Below are positions 6,756 through 15,703 of a stretch of 55,658 bases of DNA, in pieces. The stretch comes from Hydrogenophaga sp. (GTDB taxonomy: Bacteria; Pseudomonadota; Gammaproteobacteria; Burkholderiales; Burkholderiaceae_C). The stretch's first letter is position 1. Every line of letters starts with the position of its first letter. The position numbers were made by a program, and so were the translations under genes. The notes beneath the pieces were generated by a model, which made no database searches, was not told the origin of the DNA, and was given only the letters and a program-made list of their open reading frames with translations. The stretch spans positions 1-55,658 of the forward strand of contig NZ_WVZN01000040.1 in NCBI RefSeq assembly GCF_011772445.1. Reading direction: 5' to 3'.

Positions 6756-8965
6756 CAGAAGTCCACGCTGGCGCTGACGACGAAGGTGCGCGGCGCGCCA
6801 AGCACCAGGTAGCCCGCGCCGGGGAAGCCGCCGGCCGAGGCCCAGTAGCCCTTGTCGGTCAGGTTCTCGACGCGCGCGCGCAGGGTGAGCAGGCTGCCGT
6901 TGAACTCGGTGAGGTAGCGCGCGCCCACGTCGACGCGGTTCCAGGCCGGCAGCGCCTGCGTATTGGCCGCGTCGGCGTATTGCTTGCCGGTGCGGATGAG
7001 GCGGGCGTCCAGCGTGAGGCCGCGCGCGACGGGCAGGTCCCACTCCACGCCGAGGTTGAGCTGGTGCCCGGGCACGCCGATCGCGTCCTTGCCGTCGTTC
7101 ACGCCGCCCTGGGTGCGCATCTGCTTCGCGTCCAGCAGCGTGAGGCCGCCGAGCACGCGCACCGACCGCACGGGCGCGCCGTAGACGTTGAACTCCAGGC
7201 CGCGGTTGCGCTGCTCGCCGAACACGCCGTACACATTGTTTTCCACGTAGGCGCTGGGTTTGCGCAGAGAGAACAGCGCGACGCTGGCCCCGATGCCGCC
7301 GCCGTCGTACTTGGCGCCGATCTCCTTCTGTTTGGAGACGTAGGGCGCGAAGATCTGGCCCGCGTTGACGATGCCGACGCCCGAGGCCGTGTCGCCCTTG
7401 ACCAGGCCTTCGGCGTAGTTGGCGTAGAGCGACCAGGCGCGCGACGGCTTGACGAGCAGCCCCAGCATCGGCGTGGTGCGGCTCTCGTCATAGTGCGATT
7501 CCTGCGCGCCGCTGGTGTAGTTGTAGGCCGTGTTGCGCAGGCTCTGGCGCCGCAGGCCCAGCGAGAGCCGCACGTCGCCGTCGAGGAAAGACAGCGTGTC
7601 GGCCACGGCCAGGCTGGAGGCGCCGAGGCGCTCGGTCACCAGCGGGTTGGCGAGGTCGCCGCCGAGGAAGAAGTTGGCCGCGGGCGCGGCCACCGGCGTG
7701 GGCTGGTAGAGGTTGCTGGCGATGCCACCGAAGGGCGAGAACGCATAGGCATTGCGCGCGCGCGACTTGAAGGTGGCGGCCGAGAGCATCAGTTCGTGGT
7801 CGATGCCGCCCGTGCGCCAGCGGCCGCGCACGCCGGCCTCGGCGGTCTGCACGGACTCCTTGCGCACGTTGTCGAAACGCTCGGCCGTGGTGTTGCCGGC
7901 GGTGTCGGCGAGCGTGGGATTGGACAGCACGTTGTCCTCGTCGCCCTCGCGTGCGCCGAAGGCGGCCCAGGCCACCACCTGGTCGCTCAGGTCCACCTCG
8001 GCGCGCACCGTGCCGAAGACGTCGCGGCCGTCGGAGCGGGTCCAGGGCTGCGCGAAGTTCTTGCTCGGGTCCGGGGCCTCGGCGATGGGCAAGCCGGTGC
8101 CCGGCGTGACACTGGGGCGCGGTTCGCGCAGGCGGTGGTCCTGGAAGCCCAGGTCGGCCGAGAGGCGCAGGCCGCGGCCGCGCCAGTCCAGGCCCAGCGC
8201 CGCGACGTCCAGCGTCTGCTTCTCGCCATCCACGCCGGTGCCGCCGTCGCGCCGGGCCAGGTTCAGGCGCAGGCCGGTGGCCTGATCGGGGCCGAAGCGG
8301 CGCGCCAGGTCGGCCGCCAGCGAGACCTGCCCGCCCGTCTGCACGCCCGCGGTGACGCGGCTCAGCGGCTCGTTGGGCGCGCGCTTGGGCACCACGTTGA
8401 TGAGGCCGCCCAGGCCACCGCCCGCGCTGCTGCCGGGGCCGGCGCCGCCGACGAATGCGTTGGCGCCGCGCAGGATTTCCACGCGCTCGATGAACTCGGT
8501 GGCCATGAACTGGCGCGGCACCAGTCCATAGAGGCCGTTGTAGGCCACGTCGTCCGAGAACACCGGCAGGCCGCGGATGTTGTAGACCTGCTGGAAGTTG
8601 CCGAAGCCGCGCGCGGCGCGCACCGAAGCGTCGTTGAGCAGCACGTCGCCCACGCTGCGCGCCTGCTGGTCCTGCATGAGTTCGGCGGTGTAGCCGGTGG
8701 TGGAGAAGGGCGTGTCCATGATGTCCTGGTTGCCCAGCACGCCCACGCGGCTGCCGCGCGCCACCTGGCCCCCGGCGAAGGGCGCGCTCAGGCCCTCGGC
8801 GGAGGCGTCGGCGTTGGCTTTGACCGTGACGGTGGACAGGGTGCCGCCGCTGGGCTCGGTGGACGGTGCGGGCGGCACCTGCGCGTGCGCGGCGGTGGCG
8901 AGCAGGGTGGCCAGGGCCAGCGCGTTCGGTCGAGGCGCGAAAGATGGGGTGTAGCGCTTGTTCAT
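6755..8965 (-). CDS. TonB-dependent siderophore receptor (second in operon)
   Basis: A 736-residue outer-membrane receptor. A signal peptide ends near AHAQ (residue 28) and no STN signalling domain is present. A TonB-box-like region precedes the plug domain, which contains VYNIRGLPV, RVEILRGANAF and GGLINVVPKR. The barrel ends in the canonical aromatic residue, SVDF. It imports ferric siderophores with TonB energy; the ligand cannot be read from sequence. The start chosen is the ATG (MNKRYTP) that gives a proper signal peptide. It follows the DUF3325 gene by 37 bp, in the same operon as the first receptor. Confidence 0.93.
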   Translation of the reverse strand: MNKRYTPSFAPRPNALALATLLATAAHAQVPPAPSTEPSGGTLSTVTVKANADASAEGLSAPFAGGQVARGSRVGVLGNQDIMDTPFSTTGYTAELMQDQQARSVGDVLLNDASVRAARGFGNFQQVYNIRGLPVFSDDVAYNGLYGLVPRQFMATEFIERVEILRGANAFVGGAGPGSSAGGGLGGLINVVPKRAPNEPLSRVTAGVQTGGQVSLAADLARRFGPDQATGLRLNLARRDGGTGVDGEKQTLDVAALGLDWRGRGLRLSADLGFQDHRLREPRPSVTPGTGLPIAEAPDPSKNFAQPWTRSDGRDVFGTVRAEVDLSDQVVAWAAFGAREGDEDNVLSNPTLADTAGNTTAERFDNVRKESVQTAEAGVRGRWRTGGIDHELMLSAATFKSRARNAYAFSPFGGIASNLYQPTPVAAPAANFFLGGDLANPLVTERLGASSLAVADTLSFLDGDVRLSLGLRRQSLRNTAYNYTSGAQESHYDESRTTPMLGLLVKPSRAWSLYANYAEGLVKGDTASGVGIVNAGQIFAPYVSKQKEIGAKYDGGGIGASVALFSLRKPSAYVENNVYGVFGEQRNRGLEFNVYGAPVRSVRVLGGLTLLDAKQMRTQGGVNDGKDAIGVPGHQLNLGVEWDLPVARGLTLDARLIRTGKQYADAANTQALPAWNRVDVGARYLTEFNGSLLTLRARVENLTDKGYWASAGGFPGAGYLVLGAPRTFVVSASVDF

Positions 8966-9002
8966 GGAGGGTCTCGGAAGCGGGGGAATGCGGTGGGCGG
9001 CA

Positions 9003-9290
9003 TCAGGCCGGCCGGCGCGACAGCCACATGGCCAGGCCACAGGCCGACAGCGCCAGCAACATCACCCACACCAGCACGGCCATGCTGGGGTGGTCGGCGG
9101 CCAGGCACAGGCCGAGCGAGGCCGCCAGCGCAAGCGCGCCACCCGCGCGCAGGCGGCGCTGCAGGGTGGGCGACAGCGGGGCGTGGGCGCCGGCCACCTG
9201 CGCCCAGTGCGCGGGCAGGGCCAGCGCGAACAGCGCCATGCCAGCCAGGGAGGCCAGTGCGGCCAGCGCAAGCAGAGCGGCCTCAGACAT
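9003..9290 (-). CDS. DUF3325 small membrane protein
   Basis: A 95-residue, strongly hydrophobic protein with about three transmembrane helices, matching DUF3325 in size and in its habitual place after a PepSY membrane protein in TonB-receptor operons. Its function is unknown; association with siderophore uptake is by context only. The ATG overlaps the end of the PepSY gene by 8 bp. Basic residues in RRLRAGG and the C-terminal LSRRP suggest cytoplasmic loops. Confidence 0.8.
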   Translation of the reverse strand: MSEAALLALAALASLAGMALFALALPAHWAQVAGAHAPLSPTLQRRLRAGGALALAASLGLCLAADHPSMAVLVWVMLLALSACGLAMWLSRRPA

Positions 9291-10986
9291 GGGCGGCCTC
9301 CTCGGCGGGCAGGTGCGTGGTGGGCGGGGCCGGCGCAGGGGCCGCGCGCTCGCGCCGCGCCAGCCGGCGCGCCGCCCAGGCCGCCAGGCCGGCGGTGGCC
9401 AGCAGCGCCAGGTCGACGCCGGCCACCGGCCAGTAGCGGAACAGCGTTTGGCCCAGGTGGTCGCCCGTGGTGGCCCAGTTCAGCAGCACGGCCAGCGGGC
9501 TCAACACGGCGATGGCCCAGCACTGCTCGCGCCAGGCTGGCGACAGGCGCGCCCGCGCCACCGGCGCGCTGCGCCAGAAGGCGTGCGCGGTGGCCAGCAG
9601 CCAGGCCAGCCAGAACGCCAGGCGTTCCCACGCGCCCTTGTCCGCCAGTTCGGCGGGCAGCACGCGGTTGGCGATGAGGATGGCGGCGGTGGCGATCAGC
9701 GTGCCGGTGATGGTGCTGACGGCCAGCGCGTCCACGACGCGGCTGCCCGCCACGCCCTGCTGCGCGTGCTGGCGCTTGCGTTTCTCGACGAAGAACAGGA
9801 AGCCGGTGGCGATGCAGATGCAGCCAAGCAGGCCGCCGAACACGTAGAGCCAGCGCAGCAGCCAGTGCTCGAAGTGCTGCAGGTGCAAGCCGGTCAGGAA
9901 CTCCTCGATGCCGTGCGGCACGGTGGGCGCCGGCTCCTCGCGCAGCACCTCGCCGGTGCTGCCCTTGAAGTGCACGGCCTGGCCCACCAGGGCCACGCGG
10001 TCGCTGCCGGCGCGGTAGATGCTCACGTAGCTGTTGGCGTCGCCCACGTGGTGCACCTGCAGGAAGCCCACCTGGCCGGGCATGCCGCGCGCGTCCCAGC
10101 GGCGCTTGGCCTCCTCCACCATCGCGTCCACCGAGGCCAGGGGCGCGGCCACGCCCGCGCGCTCGTGCGGCAGGCCGGTGGCGGCGGCCTCGGCCACCGC
10201 GTGTGCCTGCGCCAGCGGGCGCAGCATGGTGTCGGACACCGGCAGGTAGTAGAAGGCCGCGAAGATGACCAGGCCCGTGAAGGCGAAGAAGAAATGGAAG
10301 GGCAGGGCCACCACGCCGGTGAGGTTGTGCAGGTCCAGCAGGCTGCGGCGCGGGTTCTTGCCCGGGCGGAAGGTGAACAGCTCGGCGAACACCTTGCGGT
10401 GCATCACCAGGCCCGTGACCAGCATGGCGAGCATGGTCAGCGCCGCCAGCGCCACGATCCAGAAGCCGATGAACTTCCACTCCAGGTGCAGGCTGTAGTG
10501 CAGCGGGTAGAAGAACTCGCTGCCGATCTTCTGCTGGCCCTCGCGCAGCATCGCGCCGTTGCGCGGGTCGATGGTGGTGTCGCCGTGGATGTGGTTGTGG
10601 CCCAGCGGGTCCTTCGGCTGCGGCACGCGAAAGCCCACGCCCATGGCCAGCACCGGGTCGCGGTGCGTGGTGTAGGCCCAGAACTCGTCCGCCGGCAATT
10701 GCAGGCGCGGGGTCATGGGGCCCTGGGCGCTGTCGTGCAGCAGCGGCATGTTGGCCGCGTAGTCCACTTCGTCGGGTTCCACGCGCTGCAGGATGGGCAG
10801 CAGCACCTGGTCGAAGGAGGGCATGGGCTGCGGCTCGAAGCGCGTTTCGGGGATGGCCCAGCGGTCGAACTCGCGGTCGAACACCGAGAGCGAACCGAAG
10901 AAGAACACGACCACGAGCACGAAGCCCAGCACGAGGCCGAACCAGGTGTGCAGCCAGGTCATGGAGAGGCGGAAGTTGGACAGCAT
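9283..10986 (-). CDS. PepSY-associated TM protein (iron-uptake operon)
   Basis: A 567-residue inner-membrane protein longer than the second PepSY gene of this operon. The N-terminal helix (residues 13-34, WFGLVLGFVLVVVFFFGSL) is followed by a periplasmic PepSY domain, two middle helices around VALAALTMLAMLVTGLVM, a PepSY repeat, and a cluster of C-terminal helices after GLLGCICIATGFLFF. Such proteins accompany ferrisiderophore receptors and may reduce or dissociate the siderophore in the periplasm. It starts 9 bp after the DUF3649 stop. Confidence 0.88.
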   Translation of the reverse strand: MLSNFRLSMTWLHTWFGLVLGFVLVVVFFFGSLSVFDREFDRWAIPETRFEPQPMPSFDQVLLPILQRVEPDEVDYAANMPLLHDSAQGPMTPRLQLPADEFWAYTTHRDPVLAMGVGFRVPQPKDPLGHNHIHGDTTIDPRNGAMLREGQQKIGSEFFYPLHYSLHLEWKFIGFWIVALAALTMLAMLVTGLVMHRKVFAELFTFRPGKNPRRSLLDLHNLTGVVALPFHFFFAFTGLVIFAAFYYLPVSDTMLRPLAQAHAVAEAAATGLPHERAGVAAPLASVDAMVEEAKRRWDARGMPGQVGFLQVHHVGDANSYVSIYRAGSDRVALVGQAVHFKGSTGEVLREEPAPTVPHGIEEFLTGLHLQHFEHWLLRWLYVFGGLLGCICIATGFLFFVEKRKRQHAQQGVAGSRVVDALAVSTITGTLIATAAILIANRVLPAELADKGAWERLAFWLAWLLATAHAFWRSAPVARARLSPAWREQCWAIAVLSPLAVLLNWATTGDHLGQTLFRYWPVAGVDLALLATAGLAAWAARRLARRERAAPAPAPPTTHLPAEEAAHV

Positions 10987-10995
10987 GGCCGGCTC

Positions 10996-11295
10996 CTAGG
11001 TCAGTTGTTGCTGCAGCAGCCAGGCGGCGCCGGTCATGCCCGCGCCGCCCAGGCCCAGCACGGCCCACACGCGCGCCAGGCTGCGCGCCGCGAAGGCCCA
11101 GAGGAAGACGGCGAGGAAGACCAGGAAGGCCAGCAGCATCAGCACCGTGTGGGCCTCGTGGTAGTCCACCCCCAGCGCCACCAGCCCGGTGATGCCGAGC
11201 GTGGTGACGCCCCAGGTGAAGGCGTAGCCGCCCAGCAGACTGGCCGCGATGCGGCCGAAGACGTGGGCCGTGGATGGCGCGGTGGTGGCGTTCAT
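10996..11295 (-). CDS. DUF3649 small membrane protein
   Basis: A 99-residue protein with three hydrophobic helices and the DUF3649 signature region (GYAFTWG...LWAFAARSLARVW). These proteins occur almost always between a TonB siderophore receptor and a PepSY membrane protein, as here; their role is unknown. The ATG at 11295 gives the expected family length and lies 32 bp after the receptor stop. The extended upstream reading frame is an opposite-frame shadow of the receptor. Confidence 0.82.
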   Translation of the reverse strand: MNATTAPSTAHVFGRIAASLLGGYAFTWGVTTLGITGLVALGVDYHEAHTVLMLLAFLVFLAVFLWAFAARSLARVWAVLGLGGAGMTGAAWLLQQQLT

Positions 11296-11327
11296 GGGGG
11301 CTTCCTTGGGGGTGGACGATCTGGTGG

Positions 11328-13523
11328 TCACCAGCGGTAGTCGGCGGTGAGGATCACCTTGCGCCGGCTGCCGAACCAGCAGTCGCCGCGTGCCAGGCAG
11401 ACGGCGATGTAGTCCTCGTCGGCCAGGTTGTTCACGTTCAGCGCGAAGCGCCAGGGGCCGGTTTCCCAGGCGGCCATGGCGTCGAACAGCGTCACCGAGG
11501 GCACGAAGACCTGTCCCGTGCCATCGCCCACCTGTCCGACGTAGCGTGCGCCCGCGCCCAGCGACAGGCCGGGGATGCCAAGGTCGCGGAAGTCGCGCAC
11601 GGCCCAGAAGGAAGCCATGTGCTTGGGGATGCCTTCGAGCTGCTCTTCGGGGAAGGCGAGATTGCCGCCAAAAGCCGAGGCGCTGGCGCGCGCGTTGGTG
11701 TAGGTGTAGCTGGCTAGGTACTGCCAGGCGCCCGCGCGGGCCTGGCCTTCCAGTTCCACGCCCTTCACGCGCGAGTTGCCGATCTGCTTGCTGAAGCCGA
11801 AGTTGTCGGGGTCGTCGCCCAGGCGGTTCTTTTCCTTGAGCGAGTACACGGCGGCCGTGGCCTGCATCGGCAGCGTCTGCGACTGCCACTTCACGCCCAC
11901 TTCCACCTGCTCGCCTTGCTTGGGTTTGAAGACCTGGCCGAAGGCGTCGGTGCCGGCGACCGGGTTGAACGACTCCGAGTAGCTCGCATAGGGCGAGACG
12001 CCGGGCATCACCTCGTAGACCACGCCCAGGTTGACGCTGGTGGCCGAGTCGCGCTCGGTCTCGCCACCGACCGCGGTGTTGCGCACCTTGTCGTGGCGCA
12101 CACCAGCGCGCACGCTCAGGCCGTTGTCGAACTTCATCTGGTCCTGCAGCAGCCAGCCCTGGCGGCGCACGCGCGTCTCGGTCGGCGTGGCGTTGCCCAG
12201 CGAGGGGCGCGGGAACGTGCCGTAGACCGGGTTGTAGACGTTGAGCGGGGTGCCATCGCCCGAGGCCGAGGTACGGCTGGTGTCCATGGTCGTCGCGTCC
12301 ATGCCGAACACCAGCTTGTGCGTCACCCCGCCCAGTTGCCAGTCGCGCTTGAGCAGGACCTCGCCGGTGGTCAGGCGCAGGCCGTCGTCGTAGATGTACC
12401 AGGGGCGGTTGAGGTACTGGCCGTTGGCGTCGGCGCCGCCCGCGGCATTGCGGAAGCCGTCCCACCAGGCCACGTACATCGACTCCATCAAACCGTCCAC
12501 GCGGTCGTGGCGCAACTGGTGGCTCAGGCGCCACTGGTCACCCAGGCCGATGTCGATCGCATAGCCCACGCGCTTGCGCGTGCCGCCGTAGGTGTCCCAG
12601 TCGGGCTCGCCCGCGAACAGGTCGCGCGGGATCGGCCCGTTGGGCGCGGGGTACAGCGTGCCGGCCAGCGGCAGGAAGGCGTTGGTGTTCTGGCTGAAGT
12701 CCTTCTGGTACTCGGCGTAGACGGTGTAGCTGTCCTGCGCGTTGGGCTTGAAGGTGAGCGATGGCGCCACGAAGGTCCGGTCGTCTTGCGCGAAGCGGAT
12801 CTGCGTCTTGCTGTCCTTCTCCACCGCGACGAGGCGGTAGAGCAGCGTGCCCTCGGCATTGAGCGGGCCGGTGAGGTCGGCGTGCACCTCGCGCAGGGAG
12901 TCGTTGCCGATGCGCACGCCGACCTCGCGCCGCGGCGCGTCCAGCGGGCGCTTGGGCACCAGGTTGACGACGCCGCCCGGGTCGTTCTGGCCCGCGATGA
13001 TGGACGAGGGGCCGCGCAGCACCTCGATGCGCTCGAAGTTGTAGGGCTCGGTGCGCACCACGCCGTAGTAGCCGGTGAGCGGCTCGCGCAGGCCGTTGTA
13101 GAGCAGGGTGGATTCTTCGCTGCCGCGCAGCGAGAACCAGTCACCGCGGTTGTCGATGCCGTAGAGCTCGTTGCGCACGCCGGCCGCGTAGCGCAGCGCC
13201 TCCTGCAGGTTGGGCGAGCCCTGGTCGCGGATCTGGTCGGCGGTGATCACGGTCACCGACTGCGGCGTCTCCTGCAGCGGCGTGTCGGTCTTGGTGGCGG
13301 TGGCGCTGCGCGTCGCGGCGTAGCCGCGCACGGGGCCGGTGGCGCTTTCCTGTTCCTTGGGCGCCGTCACGTTGACGGTGCCCAGCGTGGGCGCGGACTC
13401 GGGCGAGGACTGCGCGCGGGCCGTGGCGGTGGCCGAGAGGATGAGGGTGGTGACGGCGGTGGCCAGCAGCGTGCGCTGTGCGCCGCGGGCGGCCAGGGGC
13501 GGGCGGGTTCGGGTGTTGGGCAT
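11328..13523 (-). CDS. TonB-dependent siderophore receptor (operon head)
   Basis: A 731-residue outer-membrane ferrisiderophore receptor. A signal peptide ends near ARAQ (residue 38), followed by the plug with TPLQETPQSVTVIT, FSLRGSEES, RIEVLRGPSSI and GGVVNLVPKRP, then a 22-strand-type barrel ending in Trp (TADYRW). No STN domain is present, so signalling to an anti-sigma factor is not expected. It heads the seven-gene iron operon and lies about 145 bp downstream of a Fur box, so expression should rise under iron limitation. A hairpin covers the region just before the ATG, where no clear Shine-Dalgarno is seen. Confidence 0.94.
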   Translation of the reverse strand: MPNTRTRPPLAARGAQRTLLATAVTTLILSATATARAQSSPESAPTLGTVNVTAPKEQESATGPVRGYAATRSATATKTDTPLQETPQSVTVITADQIRDQGSPNLQEALRYAAGVRNELYGIDNRGDWFSLRGSEESTLLYNGLREPLTGYYGVVRTEPYNFERIEVLRGPSSIIAGQNDPGGVVNLVPKRPLDAPRREVGVRIGNDSLREVHADLTGPLNAEGTLLYRLVAVEKDSKTQIRFAQDDRTFVAPSLTFKPNAQDSYTVYAEYQKDFSQNTNAFLPLAGTLYPAPNGPIPRDLFAGEPDWDTYGGTRKRVGYAIDIGLGDQWRLSHQLRHDRVDGLMESMYVAWWDGFRNAAGGADANGQYLNRPWYIYDDGLRLTTGEVLLKRDWQLGGVTHKLVFGMDATTMDTSRTSASGDGTPLNVYNPVYGTFPRPSLGNATPTETRVRRQGWLLQDQMKFDNGLSVRAGVRHDKVRNTAVGGETERDSATSVNLGVVYEVMPGVSPYASYSESFNPVAGTDAFGQVFKPKQGEQVEVGVKWQSQTLPMQATAAVYSLKEKNRLGDDPDNFGFSKQIGNSRVKGVELEGQARAGAWQYLASYTYTNARASASAFGGNLAFPEEQLEGIPKHMASFWAVRDFRDLGIPGLSLGAGARYVGQVGDGTGQVFVPSVTLFDAMAAWETGPWRFALNVNNLADEDYIAVCLARGDCWFGSRRKVILTADYRW

Positions 13524-13528
13524 GGTTT

Positions 13529-13549
13529 CAGGGCGCTGCTTGCGCCCTG
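13529..13549 (-). promoter_or_regulatory. Hairpin over the receptor translation-initiation region
   Basis: A perfect 8-bp stem (CAGGGCGC / GCGCCCTG) with a 5-nt loop ends 5 bases before the receptor ATG at 13523, just where a ribosome would bind. There is no T-run, so it is not a terminator. It may limit translation until opened, or be incidental GC-rich structure. Confidence 0.45.
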
Positions 13550-13666
13550 CACCACGCTGGCGTCAACAGCCACTCCGTTGGGGTGTCGAATCGGAAGTGG
13601 CTGGCTGAGCGGGCGCGGCGCGCCCCTTGGCTGGCTACGGACTTGCCTTTGCAGGCAAGCACCGGA

Positions 13667-13695
13667 TTGTATGAGAATTATTCTCATTCATACAA
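13667..13695. promoter_or_regulatory. Fur box
   Basis: The palindrome ATGAGAAT-T-ATTCTCAT (13671-13687) closely matches the Fur consensus built of GATAAT-like hexamers. It is embedded in a wider element with outer arms TTGTATGA (13667-13674) and TCATACAA (13688-13695), as expected for overlapping Fur dimers. It lies between the divergently oriented receptor (start 13523) and the hypothetical gene at 13810, so it may control both. Confidence 0.88.
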
Positions 13696-13809
13696 ATCCC
13701 TTACTCGCACTGGCAACCATTCGGACGGGGTTGCCTCGGTCATACAGATGGGCGACTGTGAGGGCCTTCCCGGGGGCGCCGCTGAACGGTCCGATGCTCT
13801 AATTTCTTC

Positions 13810-14136
13810 ATGTTGAAGAAAGCGTGGTTCCGTTTCGGCCTCAGTCGCGCGCTGGGCGACCTGGGCATTCCCTCGAATACGGTGCCGTCGCAACTGCGCC
13901 AGGCGGTCATCGACCTGGGCCTGAGCGAAGGCTTCAACCCGCGCGAAGCCGCGCTCATCATCTACTTCCGCACCCCGGCCATGCGCCTGCTCGAGGTGCA
14001 GAAGGCGCAGGCCACCATCGCCGACTGGCAGATCAGCCAGGCGGTGCGTCAGGGTTACTTCGGCCGCGCGGTGCGCCAGGAATTCGCGCTGCCCGAGGGC
14101 TCGGGCGTGCGCGAAAGCCTGTTCCAGGATTCCTGA
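13810..14136 (+). CDS. Hypothetical protein
   Basis: A 108-residue soluble protein starting MLKKAWFRFGLSRALG, with no signal peptide or membrane segment. It is predicted mostly helical, with conserved-looking stretches IIYFRTPAMRLLE and DWQISQAVRQGYFGRAVRQEF. No domain is recognised. It is read away from the iron operon across a Fur box, and its codon use matches its neighbours. It converges with the PACE pump gene, whose stop lies 13 bp further on. Confidence 0.65.
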   Translation: MLKKAWFRFGLSRALGDLGIPSNTVPSQLRQAVIDLGLSEGFNPREAALIIYFRTPAMRLLEVQKAQATIADWQISQAVRQGYFGRAVRQEFALPEGSGVRESLFQDS

Positions 14137-14149
14137 GCGCCGTCCCGCG

Positions 14150-14590
14150 TCAATGACCCAGGGCGGGCTGCGGTGTGGCCGAGGCCGGCAGGCCGAACAC
14201 GCGGTCGAAGCCCAGGTTGAACACGTAGGTGTAGACCAGGAAGAACACGATCAGCCCCAGGTCCAGCACGAAGGCCTGCCACAGCGACACGCCCAGCCAC
14301 CAGGCGAACAGCGGCACCAGCATCACCACCAGGCCGGCCTCGAAACCCAGGGCGTGCGCCACGCGCCGCGCCACGCCGCGGCCCTTGACGGCCTGGCGGG
14401 CCTCCCAGCGCTCGAACAGGGTGTTGTAGACGAGGTTCCAGACCACCGCGATGGCCGAGGCGGCGACGGCGGCGACGCTGGCGTGGCCCAGGCCGCTGTC
14501 GGACAGCAGGGCCAGCCCCGCGCTGGAGGCGGCGATGGCGAACAGCTCGTAGAGGGAGACGTAGACGATTTTTCGTTGGATGCCTTGCAT
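14150..14590 (-). CDS. PACE family multidrug efflux transporter
   Basis: A 146-residue protein with four transmembrane helices arranged as two bacterial transmembrane pairs, typical of the proteobacterial antimicrobial compound efflux (PACE/AceI) family. Family marks are WNLVYNTLFERWE at the end of helix 2, HALGFEAGLV in helix 3, and FNLGFDRVFG at the C-terminus. Members export biocides such as chlorhexidine or short-chain diamines using the proton gradient. It is divergent from a LysR gene at 14712, the usual arrangement for PACE pumps and their regulators. Confidence 0.9.
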   Translation of the reverse strand: MQGIQRKIVYVSLYELFAIAASSAGLALLSDSGLGHASVAAVAASAIAVVWNLVYNTLFERWEARQAVKGRGVARRVAHALGFEAGLVVMLVPLFAWWLGVSLWQAFVLDLGLIVFFLVYTYVFNLGFDRVFGLPASATPQPALGH

Positions 14591-14660
14591 GGCCGAGCCC
14601 CTTGAATGCGGCCCCCGCGGCGGACGGGCGGGGGCGATGGCGGGACTTTATGCGGGGTTT

Positions 14661-14699
14661 TCTGATGGTAAAAGTCAGATAATTTCAGAAAAACTGAAA
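14661..14699. promoter_or_regulatory. LysR operator between PACE pump and regulator
   Basis: Two adjacent inverted repeats occupy the only AT-rich patch between the divergent genes: TCTGA-n9-TCAGA (14661-14679) and TTTCAG-AAAAA-CTGAAA (14683-14699). Both arms share the TCAG/CTGA core, as expected for recognition and activation sites of one LysR regulator. The second ends 12 bp before the LysR ATG, consistent with autoregulation. Confidence 0.6.
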
Positions 14700-14711
14700 G
14701 ATCGAGGCGCC

Positions 14712-15617
14712 ATGGCCTTCACCAGCGACAACCTGCGCACCTTCCTCGCGGTGCTCGACACGGGGTCTTTTTCGGCCGCCGCGCGCCAGCTCGGGCGTGT
14801 GCCGTCGGCGGTGAGCATGGCCATCGCGCAACTGGAGGCCGAGCTGGACCTGGTGCTGTTCGACCGCAGCGCGCGCGAGCCCCGGCCCACCGACGTGGCG
14901 CGCGCGCTGGAGCCGCAGGCGCGGCAGATCGCCGGCCAGTTGCGCCGCCTGGGCGCGCACGCCCAGGCCCTGCACCAGGGGCTGGAGCGCCAGCTCACCA
15001 TCGCCATCGCGCCCGAGCTGCTGTCGGCGCCCTGGAGCCGCTCGCTGGCGGTGCTGGCCGAGGAATTCCCGGCGTTGCTGGTGGAGGTGCTGTCGGCGCC
15101 GCAGGCCGACGCCTTGCGCATGCTGCACGCGGGCGAGGCGCAACTGGCCCTGGTGTTCGAGCGCCCGGGCAGCGACGAGCGCGAGGGCTTCCAGGAGCTG
15201 GGCACCGAGCTGTTCGTGGCGGTGATCGCGGCCGACCACCCCGAGGCGCGTGCGCGCCAGGGCGCGCTGCAGCTCAACGACCTGATCGAGATCCGCCAGA
15301 TCGCCGTCGCCAGCCGCGACCCGCGCGGGCGCGACCCGCGCATGCTGCTCTCGCGCCACCTCTGGCGCACCGACAGCCACCTGGCCACGCTGAGCCTGGT
15401 GCAGGCCGGTCTGGGCTGGGCCTACCTGCCGCGCCGGCTGATCGAGCCACTGGTGGCGGCCGGCGAGCTCACCGAAATCCGCTTCGGCAACATCAGCAAC
15501 CAGTTGCGCCTGTGGGTGGACGTGGTGTGGAACGCGGAGCGGCCGCTGGGGCGGGGAGCGCAGCGCTTCATCGCGCTGATGCAGGCGCTCACGGCGGAGG
15601 GCCCCGGCCCGGGCTGA
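14712..15617 (+). CDS. LysR family transcriptional regulator (PACE-linked)
   Basis: A 301-residue LysR regulator. An N-terminal winged HTH (residues 4-62, FLAVLDTGSFSAAARQLGRVPSAVSMAIAQLE) precedes a periplasmic-binding-protein-like effector domain. The ATG MAFTSDN is preferred over upstream in-frame starts because it aligns with the family and follows the operator region. Divergence from the PACE gene suggests it controls that pump in response to a toxic or polyamine-like ligand, a common arrangement; the ligand is unknown. Confidence 0.9.
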   Translation: MAFTSDNLRTFLAVLDTGSFSAAARQLGRVPSAVSMAIAQLEAELDLVLFDRSAREPRPTDVARALEPQARQIAGQLRRLGAHAQALHQGLERQLTIAIAPELLSAPWSRSLAVLAEEFPALLVEVLSAPQADALRMLHAGEAQLALVFERPGSDEREGFQELGTELFVAVIAADHPEARARQGALQLNDLIEIRQIAVASRDPRGRDPRMLLSRHLWRTDSHLATLSLVQAGLGWAYLPRRLIEPLVAAGELTEIRFGNISNQLRLWVDVVWNAERPLGRGAQRFIALMQALTAEGPGPG

Positions 15618-15703
15618 GACGGGGCGGCCCGGCGGCGCATCGCTCAAGAACGGCGGGCGCCGTCCGATACGAAGGGCAATCGATTCAACCGCCAGGAGTC
15701 CCC

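Noticed and set aside
6980..9436. A plus-strand frame of about 800 codons opposite the second receptor
   Set aside because: Same GC-bias artefact; the minus-strand receptor has clear plug and barrel motifs and a C-terminal Phe.
15651..15664. ACGGCG-CGCCGT hairpin after a LysR gene
   Set aside because: No T-run on either strand, so not called a terminator.
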